DNA from: Pseudactinotalea terrae
Lineage (GTDB): Bacteria > Actinomycetota > Actinomycetes > Actinomycetales > Beutenbergiaceae
NCBI RefSeq assembly: GCF_009733845.1
Contig: NZ_WNXZ01000002.1
Span: 310,001-374,000, forward strand
Length of the DNA stretch: 64,000 nucleotides
Direction of reading: 5' to 3'
A program made the translations under genes and the position numbers. The notes under the pieces were generated by a model. That model was not told the origin of the DNA. It did no database searches and saw only the letters and a program-made list of their open reading frames with translations. Shown here piece after piece: positions 28,811 to 35,544 of the stretch (positions are counted from its first letter, which is position 1; each line of letters starts with the position of its first letter).

Positions 28811-29596
28811 GTGAGCACGACGACCGAGACCAGCACCCGCCGTCCCGCGAAGGACGCTGTCCTCGCGGGCGCCGTCGACCTCGCTCGTGAGGTGATCGAG
28901 AGCGAGACCGACCCCGGTCAGGTGGGTGAGCACCTCGGCTTCACGTTGGACGGCGAGCGGTTCGGCACCCACGCATTCGCGTGCCTGATGCCGGGCTACT
29001 CGGGCTGGCACTGGATCGTCACCGTCGCTCGCGCACCCCGCGCCCGCACGGCCACCGTGTGCGAGACCGGGCTGCTCCCTGGCGACGGTGCGCTGCTCGC
29101 GAAGGTGTGGTTGCCCTGGGCCGAGCGCCTCGCACCTGGCGACCTCAGCCCGACCGACCGGCTGCCGTTCGACGGCTCCGACGAGCGTCTCGAGAGCGGC
29201 GTCGTCCCCACGGGCGACCCGGAGATCGACCGCGTCGCGATCCACGAGCTCGGCCTTGACCGCGAGCGCGTGATGACCTCCGCGGCGATCGACGCCGCAG
29301 CCGCCCGCTGGTACGACGGCGTCCACGGCCCGGCCAGCGCCGGCGCCCGTGCGGCTGGCGCGGACTGCGCCACCTGCGGTTTCATCATCCCCCTCGCAGG
29401 GCCCCTCGGCACGCTTTTCGGGGTCTGCGCGAACGAGTGGTCGCCCGATGACGGCAAGGTCGTCAGCTTCGATCACGGCTGCGGTGCGCACTCGGAGACC
29501 GATGTCTCGCGCAGCGGCCACGACTGGGAGCAGGCGGAGCCGCTGATCGACGAGCTCGACATCGAGGTCATCCGCACGGACCCTCCCTCTGAATAG
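28811..29596 (+). CDS. DUF3027 protein
   Basis: A 261-residue protein found in actinobacteria beside the cold-shock gene. A probable metal-binding cluster, CATCGF, then GVCANE and DHGCGAH, lies at about residues 184-230. The middle contains GWHWIVTVARAPRA. The gene starts 1 bp after the cold-shock stop, so the two form an operon. The function is unknown. Confidence 0.82.
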   Translation: MSTTTETSTRRPAKDAVLAGAVDLAREVIESETDPGQVGEHLGFTLDGERFGTHAFACLMPGYSGWHWIVTVARAPRARTATVCETGLLPGDGALLAKVWLPWAERLAPGDLSPTDRLPFDGSDERLESGVVPTGDPEIDRVAIHELGLDRERVMTSAAIDAAAARWYDGVHGPASAGARAAGADCATCGFIIPLAGPLGTLFGVCANEWSPDDGKVVSFDHGCGAHSETDVSRSGHDWEQAEPLIDELDIEVIRTDPPSE

Positions 29597-29658
29597 CGAA
29601 TAGCGTCCTCTTTTTCCACCCCCTTCTCACCCCGAGCGGACTTTCAGGTCACCTCGTA

Positions 29659-29719
29659 GGAGTTGTCGCGCGCGCGTTACCGTGAAGTGCCATCCCGGCA
29701 CTTACCCCCTGACAACTCC
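29659..29719 (+). promoter_or_regulatory. Nested inverted repeats and -10 box before the GGKDGDEFI repeat gene
   Basis: GGAGTTGTC (29659-29667) is the exact complement of GACAACTCC (29711-29719). Inside it, AAGTGCC (29685-29691) and GGCACTT (29697-29703) form a 7-bp stem with a 5-base loop. A TACCGT -10-like box is at 29678-29683. If transcription starts near 29690, the outer arms are DNA half-sites 52 bp apart, five helical turns. If it starts further upstream, the region would form a two-stem RNA leader. Either reading implies dedicated control. Confidence 0.6.
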
Positions 29720-29743
29720 ACACGGTCCTGAGAAGGAGCCCCC

Positions 29744-30436
29744 ATGTACCCCTCGGTCGTTACTGCCCTGACGACGAAGTACGTCACTTCCGTCACCCGT
29801 CTTGCACCCTCGAACGGCCCCATCCTGCCCGGTGGCAAGGACGGTGACGAGTTCATCCGCGCCGCCCTCGCCGGTGGCAAGGACGGTGACGAGTTCATCC
29901 GCGCCGCCCTCGCCGGTGGCAAGGATGGAGACGAGTTCATCCGTGCCGAGCTGGCCTATGCCGGTGGCAAGGATGGCGATGAGTTTATCGCTGCTGCGTT
30001 CGGTGGCAAGGATGGCGATGAGTTCATCGCTGCTGCGTTCGGTGGCAAGGATGGCGATGAGTTCATCGCTGCTGCGTTCGGTGGCAAGGACGGTGACGAG
30101 TTCATCGCTGCTGCGTTCGGTGGCAAGGATGGTGATGAGTTCATCCGTGCGGCGCTGGGCGGCAAGGACGGTGACGAGTTCATCCGTGCGGCGCTGGGTG
30201 GCAAGGATGGTGACGAGTTCATCGCTGCTGCGTTCGGTGGCAAGGATGGTGACGAGTTCATCGCTGCTGCGTTCGGTGGCAAGGATGGTGACGAGTTCAT
30301 CCGTGCGGCGCTGGGCGGCAAGGATGGTGATGAGTTCATCGCTGCTGCGTTCGGTGGCAAGGATGGTGACGAGTTCATCCGTGGCGAGCTGGCGTTCGCC
30401 GGCGGCGGCAAGGATGGCGACGAGTTCATCTGCTGA
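29744..30436 (+). CDS. Tandem-repeat protein with 15 copies of GGKDGDEFI (unknown family)
   Basis: A 230-residue protein I do not recognise. AGAAGGAG (29731-29738) is a strong ribosome-binding site 5 bases from the ATG. A 29-residue leader without a Sec/Tat signal or membrane segment (MYPSVVTALTTKYVTSVTRL, then APSNGPILP) is followed by 15 units, mostly 13 residues: GGKDGDEFI plus AAAF (7 copies), RAAL(A) (5), RAELAYA or RGELAFAG (one each), and a final GGKDGDEFI-Cys. That terminal Cys is the only Cys. Each unit has a net charge of -1 or -2. DGDEFIRAAL could form a capped short helix broken by GG. KDGDEFI resembles the EF-hand loop core KDGDGFI but lacks its first and last acidic ligands. The array could be a modular peptide precursor, a metal- or mineral-binding protein, or a helical solenoid. 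No modifying enzyme or protease lies beside it. Confidence 0.85.
   Translation: MYPSVVTALTTKYVTSVTRLAPSNGPILPGGKDGDEFIRAALAGGKDGDEFIRAALAGGKDGDEFIRAELAYAGGKDGDEFIAAAFGGKDGDEFIAAAFGGKDGDEFIAAAFGGKDGDEFIAAAFGGKDGDEFIRAALGGKDGDEFIRAALGGKDGDEFIAAAFGGKDGDEFIAAAFGGKDGDEFIRAALGGKDGDEFIAAAFGGKDGDEFIRGELAFAGGGKDGDEFIC
29831..30433 (+). repeat. 39-bp tandem coding repeat array
   Basis: Fifteen units, mostly 39 bp, encode the GGKDGDEFI protein. The first three units use GC-rich codons (GCC, CTC, GAC). Units from about 29962 on use GCT, GCG and GAT with near-identical DNA. That pattern fits later expansion and homogenisation by slippage or unequal recombination. Because 39 is divisible by three, the opposite strand is also open; I treat that as an artefact. 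Confidence 0.93.
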
Positions 30437-30444
30437 TCCGCACG

Positions 30445-30464
30445 GGCACGCCGTCAGGCGTGCC
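30445..30464 (+). terminator. Hairpin closing the repeat-protein transcription unit
   Basis: GGCACGCC (30445-30452) pairs perfectly with GGCGTGCC (30457-30464) around GTCA, 8 bases after the stop codon. There is no T-run, as is common in high-GC genomes. It separates the repeat gene from the MFS gene, so the repeat gene is probably monocistronic. Confidence 0.68.
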
Positions 30465-30481
30465 TGGCATGATCGCTCGGC

Positions 30482-31684
30482 GTGACTGACGAACGCCCGG
30501 GCCCGACGCCGTCATGGACGGCGTTGATCCCGGGCGTCTACCTGCCGTCCCTCGTCTTCGAGATCGGGATCGGCGCGATGATGCCGGTCCTGGCCGTGAG
30601 CGCAGGACAGCTCGGCGCCGATCTGGCGACCGCCGGCGTCATCACGGCGCTGCTCCCGATCGGGCGGATACTCGCCGACCTGCCGGCGGGAGCCGTGGCC
30701 GCACGCCTCGGCGACCGGGCCGCGATGATCATCGCCTCGGCCGTCGCGGTCGTCGGCATGGCGCTGCTCGCGCTCGCGCCCCATCTGCTGGTGCTGGGGC
30801 TCGGGGCACTGCTGCTCGGCGCCACCGAGGCGGTGTACGGGCTGGCCAGGCAGTCGTACCTGACCGAGTCGGTGCCGGTGCTGAGGCGAGCACGCGCGCT
30901 CTCGACGCTCGGCGGCGTCGCCAGGATCGGCCTGTTCATCGGTCCGTTCGCCGGGGCGGCGATCGCCCACGTCACCGATCGGACCGCGTCGATCTACTGG
31001 CTCGGCGTCGCGACGAGCATCCTCGCGGCCGTCGTCGTCGCGGTCGCGACCGACCCGGACAGGTCGCGCAAGGACCGCCCCAGACCGACCAGGCTGCTCG
31101 ACGTCGTCAGGGCGCATCGCCGGGTCCTCAGCACCCTGGGAGTGGCCGTGCTGCTCGTCGGTGCGATGCGCGGCGCGCGCATGACGGTGATCCCGTTGTG
31201 GGCCGAGCACCTCGAGCTCGGTGCCGCGACGACGAGCCTCGTGTTCGGTATCGCGGGCGGTATCGACATGCTGCTCTTCTACCCGGCCGGCAAGGTCATG
31301 GACCTCAAGGGCCGCCGCTGGGTCGCGATCCCCTCGATGCTGATCATGGGCGTGGCGATGGTGCTGATACCGCTCACCGGCACGGTGGGCGGCCTCGCCG
31401 CCGCGGCGATGCTGCTCGGCTTCGGCAACGGCATCGGGTCCGGCGTCATCATGACGCTCGGTGCTGACACGGCGCCGCCCGGGGAGCGCGCTCAGTTCCT
31501 CGGCGCCTGGCGCCTGCTCGCCGACTCCGGCAACGCAGGCGGCCCGCTGATCGTCTCCGCCGGCGCCGCGCTCGGGTCCCTCGCCCTCGGTATCACCGCG
31601 ATGGGTCCCATCGCCGCCGCCACCGCCGCTGCACTCGGACGCTGGGTGCCGGGGCGGCCGGCTCCGCCGCCGGAGCGGACATGA
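30482..31684 (+). CDS. MFS transporter
   Basis: A 400-residue transporter with about 12 membrane segments. The loop-2 motif appears as GAVAARLGDRAAMI and a second copy as GKVMDLKGRRWV. Start GTG at 30482; no clear ribosome-binding site. Its stop overlaps the acVLRF1 start (ATGA). As I recall, this MFS gene keeps the same neighbours in other actinobacteria (Rv0876c type), so it need not export products of the upstream repeat gene. The substrate is unknown. Confidence 0.86.
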   Translation: MTDERPGPTPSWTALIPGVYLPSLVFEIGIGAMMPVLAVSAGQLGADLATAGVITALLPIGRILADLPAGAVAARLGDRAAMIIASAVAVVGMALLALAPHLLVLGLGALLLGATEAVYGLARQSYLTESVPVLRRARALSTLGGVARIGLFIGPFAGAAIAHVTDRTASIYWLGVATSILAAVVVAVATDPDRSRKDRPRPTRLLDVVRAHRRVLSTLGVAVLLVGAMRGARMTVIPLWAEHLELGAATTSLVFGIAGGIDMLLFYPAGKVMDLKGRRWVAIPSMLIMGVAMVLIPLTGTVGGLAAAAMLLGFGNGIGSGVIMTLGADTAPPGERAQFLGAWRLLADSGNAGGPLIVSAGAALGSLALGITAMGPIAAATAAALGRWVPGRPAPPPERT

Positions 31685-32274
31685 CCCGCACCGTCGAGGT
31701 CGATCACGACCGGCTCGGTCGCTGGCTCGCCGGCTTCGCCGACCGCCACGGTCCGATAGCGATCGACGGCGGCCACATCGTCAGTGCCGACGGTGCCCAG
31801 GCCACGCTCGCCTCGTGGGGCACGGTCCACGCGGCCTCCGTCGAGGACCTGATCGCTGCGACGGCGCCGCCCGGGCGGATCGGCCTGCTGCTGATCCGAC
31901 GCGGTGGGTACGCCGTGGCGGTCGCCGAGGGCGCGGCGCTCGCCACTCGCAAGGTCGGCCGCCGCCACGTGCAGTCCCGGACCGCGGCAGGTGGCTGGTC
32001 CCAGCAGCGGTTCGCACGCCGCCGCGGCAAGCAGGCCGACGAGCTGGTCACGGCGGTCACCGAGCACGCGGTGACCCACCTGCGCGACGCGAGGCTGGAG
32101 GCGCTCGTACGCGGGGGCGATCGCACGCTGGTCGCGGCCGTGATCGAGGATCCGCGGTTGGCGGGACTGCGCACGTTGCCCGCGCGCGACCTCTACGACC
32201 TGTCGGACCCAACGCCTGCGGTCCTCGAGCACGCCGTTCGCCGCGCACGCTCGGTCCGCATCACACTGGACTGA
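31681..32274 (+). CDS. acVLRF1-family peptidyl-tRNA hydrolase-like protein
   Basis: A 197-residue protein of the actinobacterial Vms1/VLRF1-like release-factor group. The segment GRRHVQSRTAAGGWSQQRF (about residues 93-111) holds the Gly-Gly-x-Ser-Gln loop that replaces the GGQ motif. Arg-rich sequence follows (ARRRGKQ). It is expected to release peptides from tRNA on stalled large ribosomal subunits. It is co-translated with the MFS gene. Confidence 0.85.
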   Translation: MTRTVEVDHDRLGRWLAGFADRHGPIAIDGGHIVSADGAQATLASWGTVHAASVEDLIAATAPPGRIGLLLIRRGGYAVAVAEGAALATRKVGRRHVQSRTAAGGWSQQRFARRRGKQADELVTAVTEHAVTHLRDARLEALVRGGDRTLVAAVIEDPRLAGLRTLPARDLYDLSDPTPAVLEHAVRRARSVRITLD

Positions 32275-32282
32275 CGCGCAGG

Positions 32283-33182
32283 TCACATCCGTTCGGCGGC
32301 CACGATCTCCCGCGCCGCGGGTGCGACCTCGGCCGCGAACCGTTGCGTCTTGACGGGGTCGTCGCCCCCGAGGATGAAGCCGGAGACGCCGTGCAGGAGC
32401 GCGACGTCAGCGAGCTGCTCGGCCCACATCTGCGGCGGGCCGTCCAGGAACCCAGTGCCGTTCGTCGAGAACTCCGCACGCATGAGGTTGAGCAGCCGCC
32501 GCACCGCCGTCACTGGCCGCCCGGCTTCCTGCGCAGCCGCATCGATGTGCGCGTTCAGCGTCGGCAGCGAGTCGACGCCCTCGGGGAGGTAGTCGAGCGA
32601 GGGCAGCCAGCCGTCGCCCTTCGCGCCGGTCAGCGCGAGCATCTTGGGCTTGTAGGCGCCGATCCAGATCCCGACCGGGTGCGCGGGCGCCGGACCTCGC
32701 TTGGCGCCGTCGACGCTGTAGTACTCACCCGGCACGCGAGCAACCCCACGGGTGCCGGTGTCCCAGAGCTCGCGGATGATGTCGATGCCCTCGGACAGCG
32801 CGGCCACCGCCTGGCCCGCGGTCAGCCTGCGGGCGCCCATCGACTCGATGGCGTCCCAGAAGGCACCCGAACCCAGACCGAGCTCGAAGCGACCGCCGCT
32901 GAGCAGGTCGAGCGATGCCGCCTGGCGTGCGAGCAGCGCGGGTGGGCGCAGCGGCAGGTTGATCACGTTCGGCACGATCCGCACACGTGAGGTCTGCGCC
33001 GCGACCCACGTCATCAGCGTCCAGGTGTCGAGGAACGCGGGCTGGTACGGGTGGTCCTGGAACGACACCAGGTCGAGCCCCTCGGCGTCCGCGAGCTGCG
33101 CGAGCTGCAGCGCCTGCTGCGCTCCCGCCGCGCTGGGGGTGATGAAGCTCCCGAAGAGGAGATCGTGGCCGTAGTCCGTCAT
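32283..33182 (-). CDS. LLM-class (F420- or FMN-dependent) oxidoreductase
   Basis: A 299-residue luciferase-like monooxygenase-fold protein. Features are LDLVSFQDHPYQPAFLDTW, RVRIVPNVINLPLRPP, and a typical GRFELGLGSGAFWDAIESMG segment at about residues 98-117. AGGA lies 7 bases before the ATG. The start overlaps the stop of the upstream FAD gene (ATGA). Many actinobacterial members use F420; the cofactor cannot be fixed here. Confidence 0.87.
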   Translation of the reverse strand: MTDYGHDLLFGSFITPSAAGAQQALQLAQLADAEGLDLVSFQDHPYQPAFLDTWTLMTWVAAQTSRVRIVPNVINLPLRPPALLARQAASLDLLSGGRFELGLGSGAFWDAIESMGARRLTAGQAVAALSEGIDIIRELWDTGTRGVARVPGEYYSVDGAKRGPAPAHPVGIWIGAYKPKMLALTGAKGDGWLPSLDYLPEGVDSLPTLNAHIDAAAQEAGRPVTAVRRLLNLMRAEFSTNGTGFLDGPPQMWAEQLADVALLHGVSGFILGGDDPVKTQRFAAEVAPAAREIVAAERM

Positions 33183-34996
33183 GCTCGTGCTCCTGGGGCG
33201 AGGGGGAAGTTGTCTCGGAAGAGTCCGTCGGCGTCGTATCGGCTCTTGAGGTCGCGGAGGCGGTCCAGCACCGGCGGCGGGAACGCGCGCTCGACCCGGC
33301 CCGGCCCGGGCGCCGTGTCGAAGCTGAGGTAGAGGCCCTCCATGTGAGCCTCGAGCGGCTGCCACACCTCGTCCATCTCCGCGTGGAACGCGCCGAGCCC
33401 GGTCACCTGGAAGTCGGGGTCACGGTGGCTGAAGGCCGTCTCCTGCGGTGCCACGTCAGCGATCGCGCCACCCATCGCCCGCAGCTGGAACCAGCGCAGC
33501 CGCCCCCCGCGCAGCGCCGCCGCCGCGTCACGGGCGAACTCGGGCGTCAGCTCGGGCAGGAAGCCCGACCGCCCCACCGGCTCACCGGCACCGTGGTGAC
33601 CGTCCGGGCCCACGTCGGCTGCCGTCGACATCACTGACGCGTAGGTGGTGAGCACCACCTGCTGCTGTGCGAGCTGTCCTACCGGCACGAAGGCGTTGAG
33701 CCGCTCGATGATCGTGTCGGGGTCAGCCGACTCCACCATCCCGTACAGCTGGATGACCGACTGCCCGCGCTGGGGCGATCCGGTGACCAGGAAGACCGTG
33801 GTGTCCCGAGGTGACTGCGTCTGCGCCCGCGCGTACGCGAGCAGCGATGCCTCGACGTCCTCGCTCACGAACGTCAGCTGCGCCCAGCCGACCTCGGCGA
33901 CCTCGTCGACCTCGAGCTCGAAGGCGGTCGCGATGCCGAAGTTGGCGCCAGCCCCGCGCACCGCCCAGAACAGGTCCGAGTTCTCCTCGGCGGAGGCGCG
34001 CACCTGGGTGCCGTCGGCGAGCACCATCTCGACGGCTCGGACGTGGTCGATCGTCAGCCCGTGCGCGCGACCGAGCAGCCCGATGCCACCCGCGGTCGCG
34101 AGACCGCCCACGCCCACGCCGCCGTGGTCGCCGGAGCTGATCGCCCAGCCGTGCGGTGCGATCGCCGTGGCCACCTGCTTCCATGTCGCCCCGGGGCCCG
34201 CGCGCACGAGCCGGCGCTCGACGTCGAGAACCTCGACCGAGTCGATACCGCCCACGTCGATGATCAGCCCGCCGTCGTTCGTGGAGCGGCCGCTGAGTCC
34301 GTGCCCGGCACTGCGGATGCCGAGAGGCAGGTCGCGATGCTCGCGAGCGAACGCCAGCGCGTCTGCGACCTGGTCCGCGGTGCGAGGTCGCAGCACCAGA
34401 CCGGGGGAGCCGCCGCGCATGTAGGTGGAGCGCACCGAACGGTAGCGGGGGTCGCCCGGCTCGACAGCGGTGTCGGCCAGCGACGCGGGCACGTTGTCGT
34501 AGTCGATCCCGGGCCGTCGGCGGGCGCGCGCAGCCGCGCCGCGCGTCGAGCGTGGCCGGTCGGGCAGCAGGCCGGCCACTCGCTCGACGTCGGCGACAGA
34601 GGTCACGGGAACGACGACCGTGTGCCCGTCCTTGGCGAGTGCGCGTACCTGGTCTGGGCCGGCATCGGCCGGCGCCTCCGTCCACCCCTTCTCCAGCAGA
34701 CGCGGCCCCACCAGGAGGTCGAGGCTCTCACGAGCCTTCTCGGCGACGGCGGGGATGGGGATCGCGGCACCCGTCGGCTGTGGCATGACCGGCCTGGTGC
34801 GGCTCAGTCCGACCGCGATCCGTGCTGTTGCAGCAGCGACCCAGGTCGCCACCGTCCAGCCGTCGAGGCCGTCCTCGGCCGGCGTGGGCACCACGATCAC
34901 GTCGAGCCCGGCTCGTTCGGTGGCTCGCGCGATCTCGGCGATGGTGGGGCCGGACGGCGAGCCGCTCAGGTCGAGCACGATCCCTAGGTCGGTCAT
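33179..34996 (-). CDS. Fusion of a partial LLM domain with a BBE-type FAD-linked oxidoreductase
   Basis: A 605-residue protein. Residues 1 to about 145 look like part of a luciferase-like barrel (DLGIVLDLSGSPSGPTIAEI; TVATWVAAATARIAVGLS). Residues about 170-605 form a complete FAD-binding-4 plus berberine-bridge-enzyme protein: LGIRSAGHGLSGRSTNDGG carries the His that can bind FAD covalently; the second, Cys, attachment site is absent (GVGVGGLATAGGIGLLGR). The BBE end reads LKSRYDADGLFRDNFPL. The full LLM gene follows with an ATGA overlap. It may oxidise a shared substrate with its partner. The MarR gene upstream, divergent, is the likely regulator. Confidence 0.85.
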   Translation of the reverse strand: MTDLGIVLDLSGSPSGPTIAEIARATERAGLDVIVVPTPAEDGLDGWTVATWVAAATARIAVGLSRTRPVMPQPTGAAIPIPAVAEKARESLDLLVGPRLLEKGWTEAPADAGPDQVRALAKDGHTVVVPVTSVADVERVAGLLPDRPRSTRGAAARARRRPGIDYDNVPASLADTAVEPGDPRYRSVRSTYMRGGSPGLVLRPRTADQVADALAFAREHRDLPLGIRSAGHGLSGRSTNDGGLIIDVGGIDSVEVLDVERRLVRAGPGATWKQVATAIAPHGWAISSGDHGGVGVGGLATAGGIGLLGRAHGLTIDHVRAVEMVLADGTQVRASAEENSDLFWAVRGAGANFGIATAFELEVDEVAEVGWAQLTFVSEDVEASLLAYARAQTQSPRDTTVFLVTGSPQRGQSVIQLYGMVESADPDTIIERLNAFVPVGQLAQQQVVLTTYASVMSTAADVGPDGHHGAGEPVGRSGFLPELTPEFARDAAAALRGGRLRWFQLRAMGGAIADVAPQETAFSHRDPDFQVTGLGAFHAEMDEVWQPLEAHMEGLYLSFDTAPGPGRVERAFPPPVLDRLRDLKSRYDADGLFRDNFPLAPGARA

Positions 34997-35070
34997 GTGT
35001 ACCTCTTCCAGTCAGATCGTATGTCTAGCAGATGATTGGCTCAACAACACATCTGGCTTAGGATGTTCCC

Positions 35071-35544
35071 GTGGACAAGGACCTGGGTGTGATGCTGGCG
35101 ACGCTGCTGCGCAGCTATCGCGAGGCCATCAGCCCATGTCTGCAGAACGTGCCGCACGGCCCGCGGGGCTATCACACCCTCCGCGAGGTTGCCGCCGGGA
35201 CGCAGCCGAGCCAGGTTGCGCTGGCGGCCCACCTGGGGATCGACCGCACCGTGATGACCTACCTGATCGACGATCTCGCCGAGGCCGGTCTGGTCGAGCG
35301 GCGACCGAACCCGAGCGATCGCCGGCAGCGACAGGTGGTCGCCACGGACGATGGCGCGCGAGCGCTCTCGGAGGCATGCCGGCAGGTCCGTGACATCGAG
35401 GACTCCCTGCTCGGCGAGCTCACGGTGGCCGAGCGTGACCAGTTGCGTGCCCTGCTCGCGAGGGCGACTGGTGGCGTCGACCACCCCGTCGACGCGTGCG
35501 AGGTGGCCGCCGGCCTCGAGTCCTCGAGTGCTCCCCAGCCCTAG
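35071..35544 (+). CDS. MarR-family regulator (divergent to the FAD/LLM operon)
   Basis: A 157-residue winged-helix repressor with HTH HLGIDRTVMTYLIDDLAEAG and wing VERRPNPSDRRQRQVV. The divergent region contains CAGATG and CATCTG arms about 15 bp apart (near 35030 and 35051), a possible operator. A TAGGAT box is just upstream of the GTG. It probably controls the flavin oxidoreductase operon and itself. Its stop shares a CTAG with the convergent M23 gene. Confidence 0.87.
   Translation: MDKDLGVMLATLLRSYREAISPCLQNVPHGPRGYHTLREVAAGTQPSQVALAAHLGIDRTVMTYLIDDLAEAGLVERRPNPSDRRQRQVVATDDGARALSEACRQVRDIEDSLLGELTVAERDQLRALLARATGGVDHPVDACEVAAGLESSSAPQP

Noticed and set aside
29677-30429. Open frames on the minus strand of the repeat array (MNSSPSLPP-type repeats)
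   Set aside because: A 39-bp unit keeps any frame open; there is no ribosome-binding site, and third-position bias fits the plus-strand frame.
29831-30433. CRISPR array
   Set aside because: The repeats are contiguous without unique spacers, keep a coding frame with a ribosome-binding site, and no cas genes are near.
30482-32274. MFS and acVLRF1 genes as dedicated exporter and processor of the repeat protein
   Set aside because: A terminator separates them, and they are recalled as neighbours of the conserved block without the repeat gene.
35541-35544. CTAG shared by two convergent stops as a special site
   Set aside because: A four-base palindrome that gives a stop on both strands is a simple economy, not evidence of a site.
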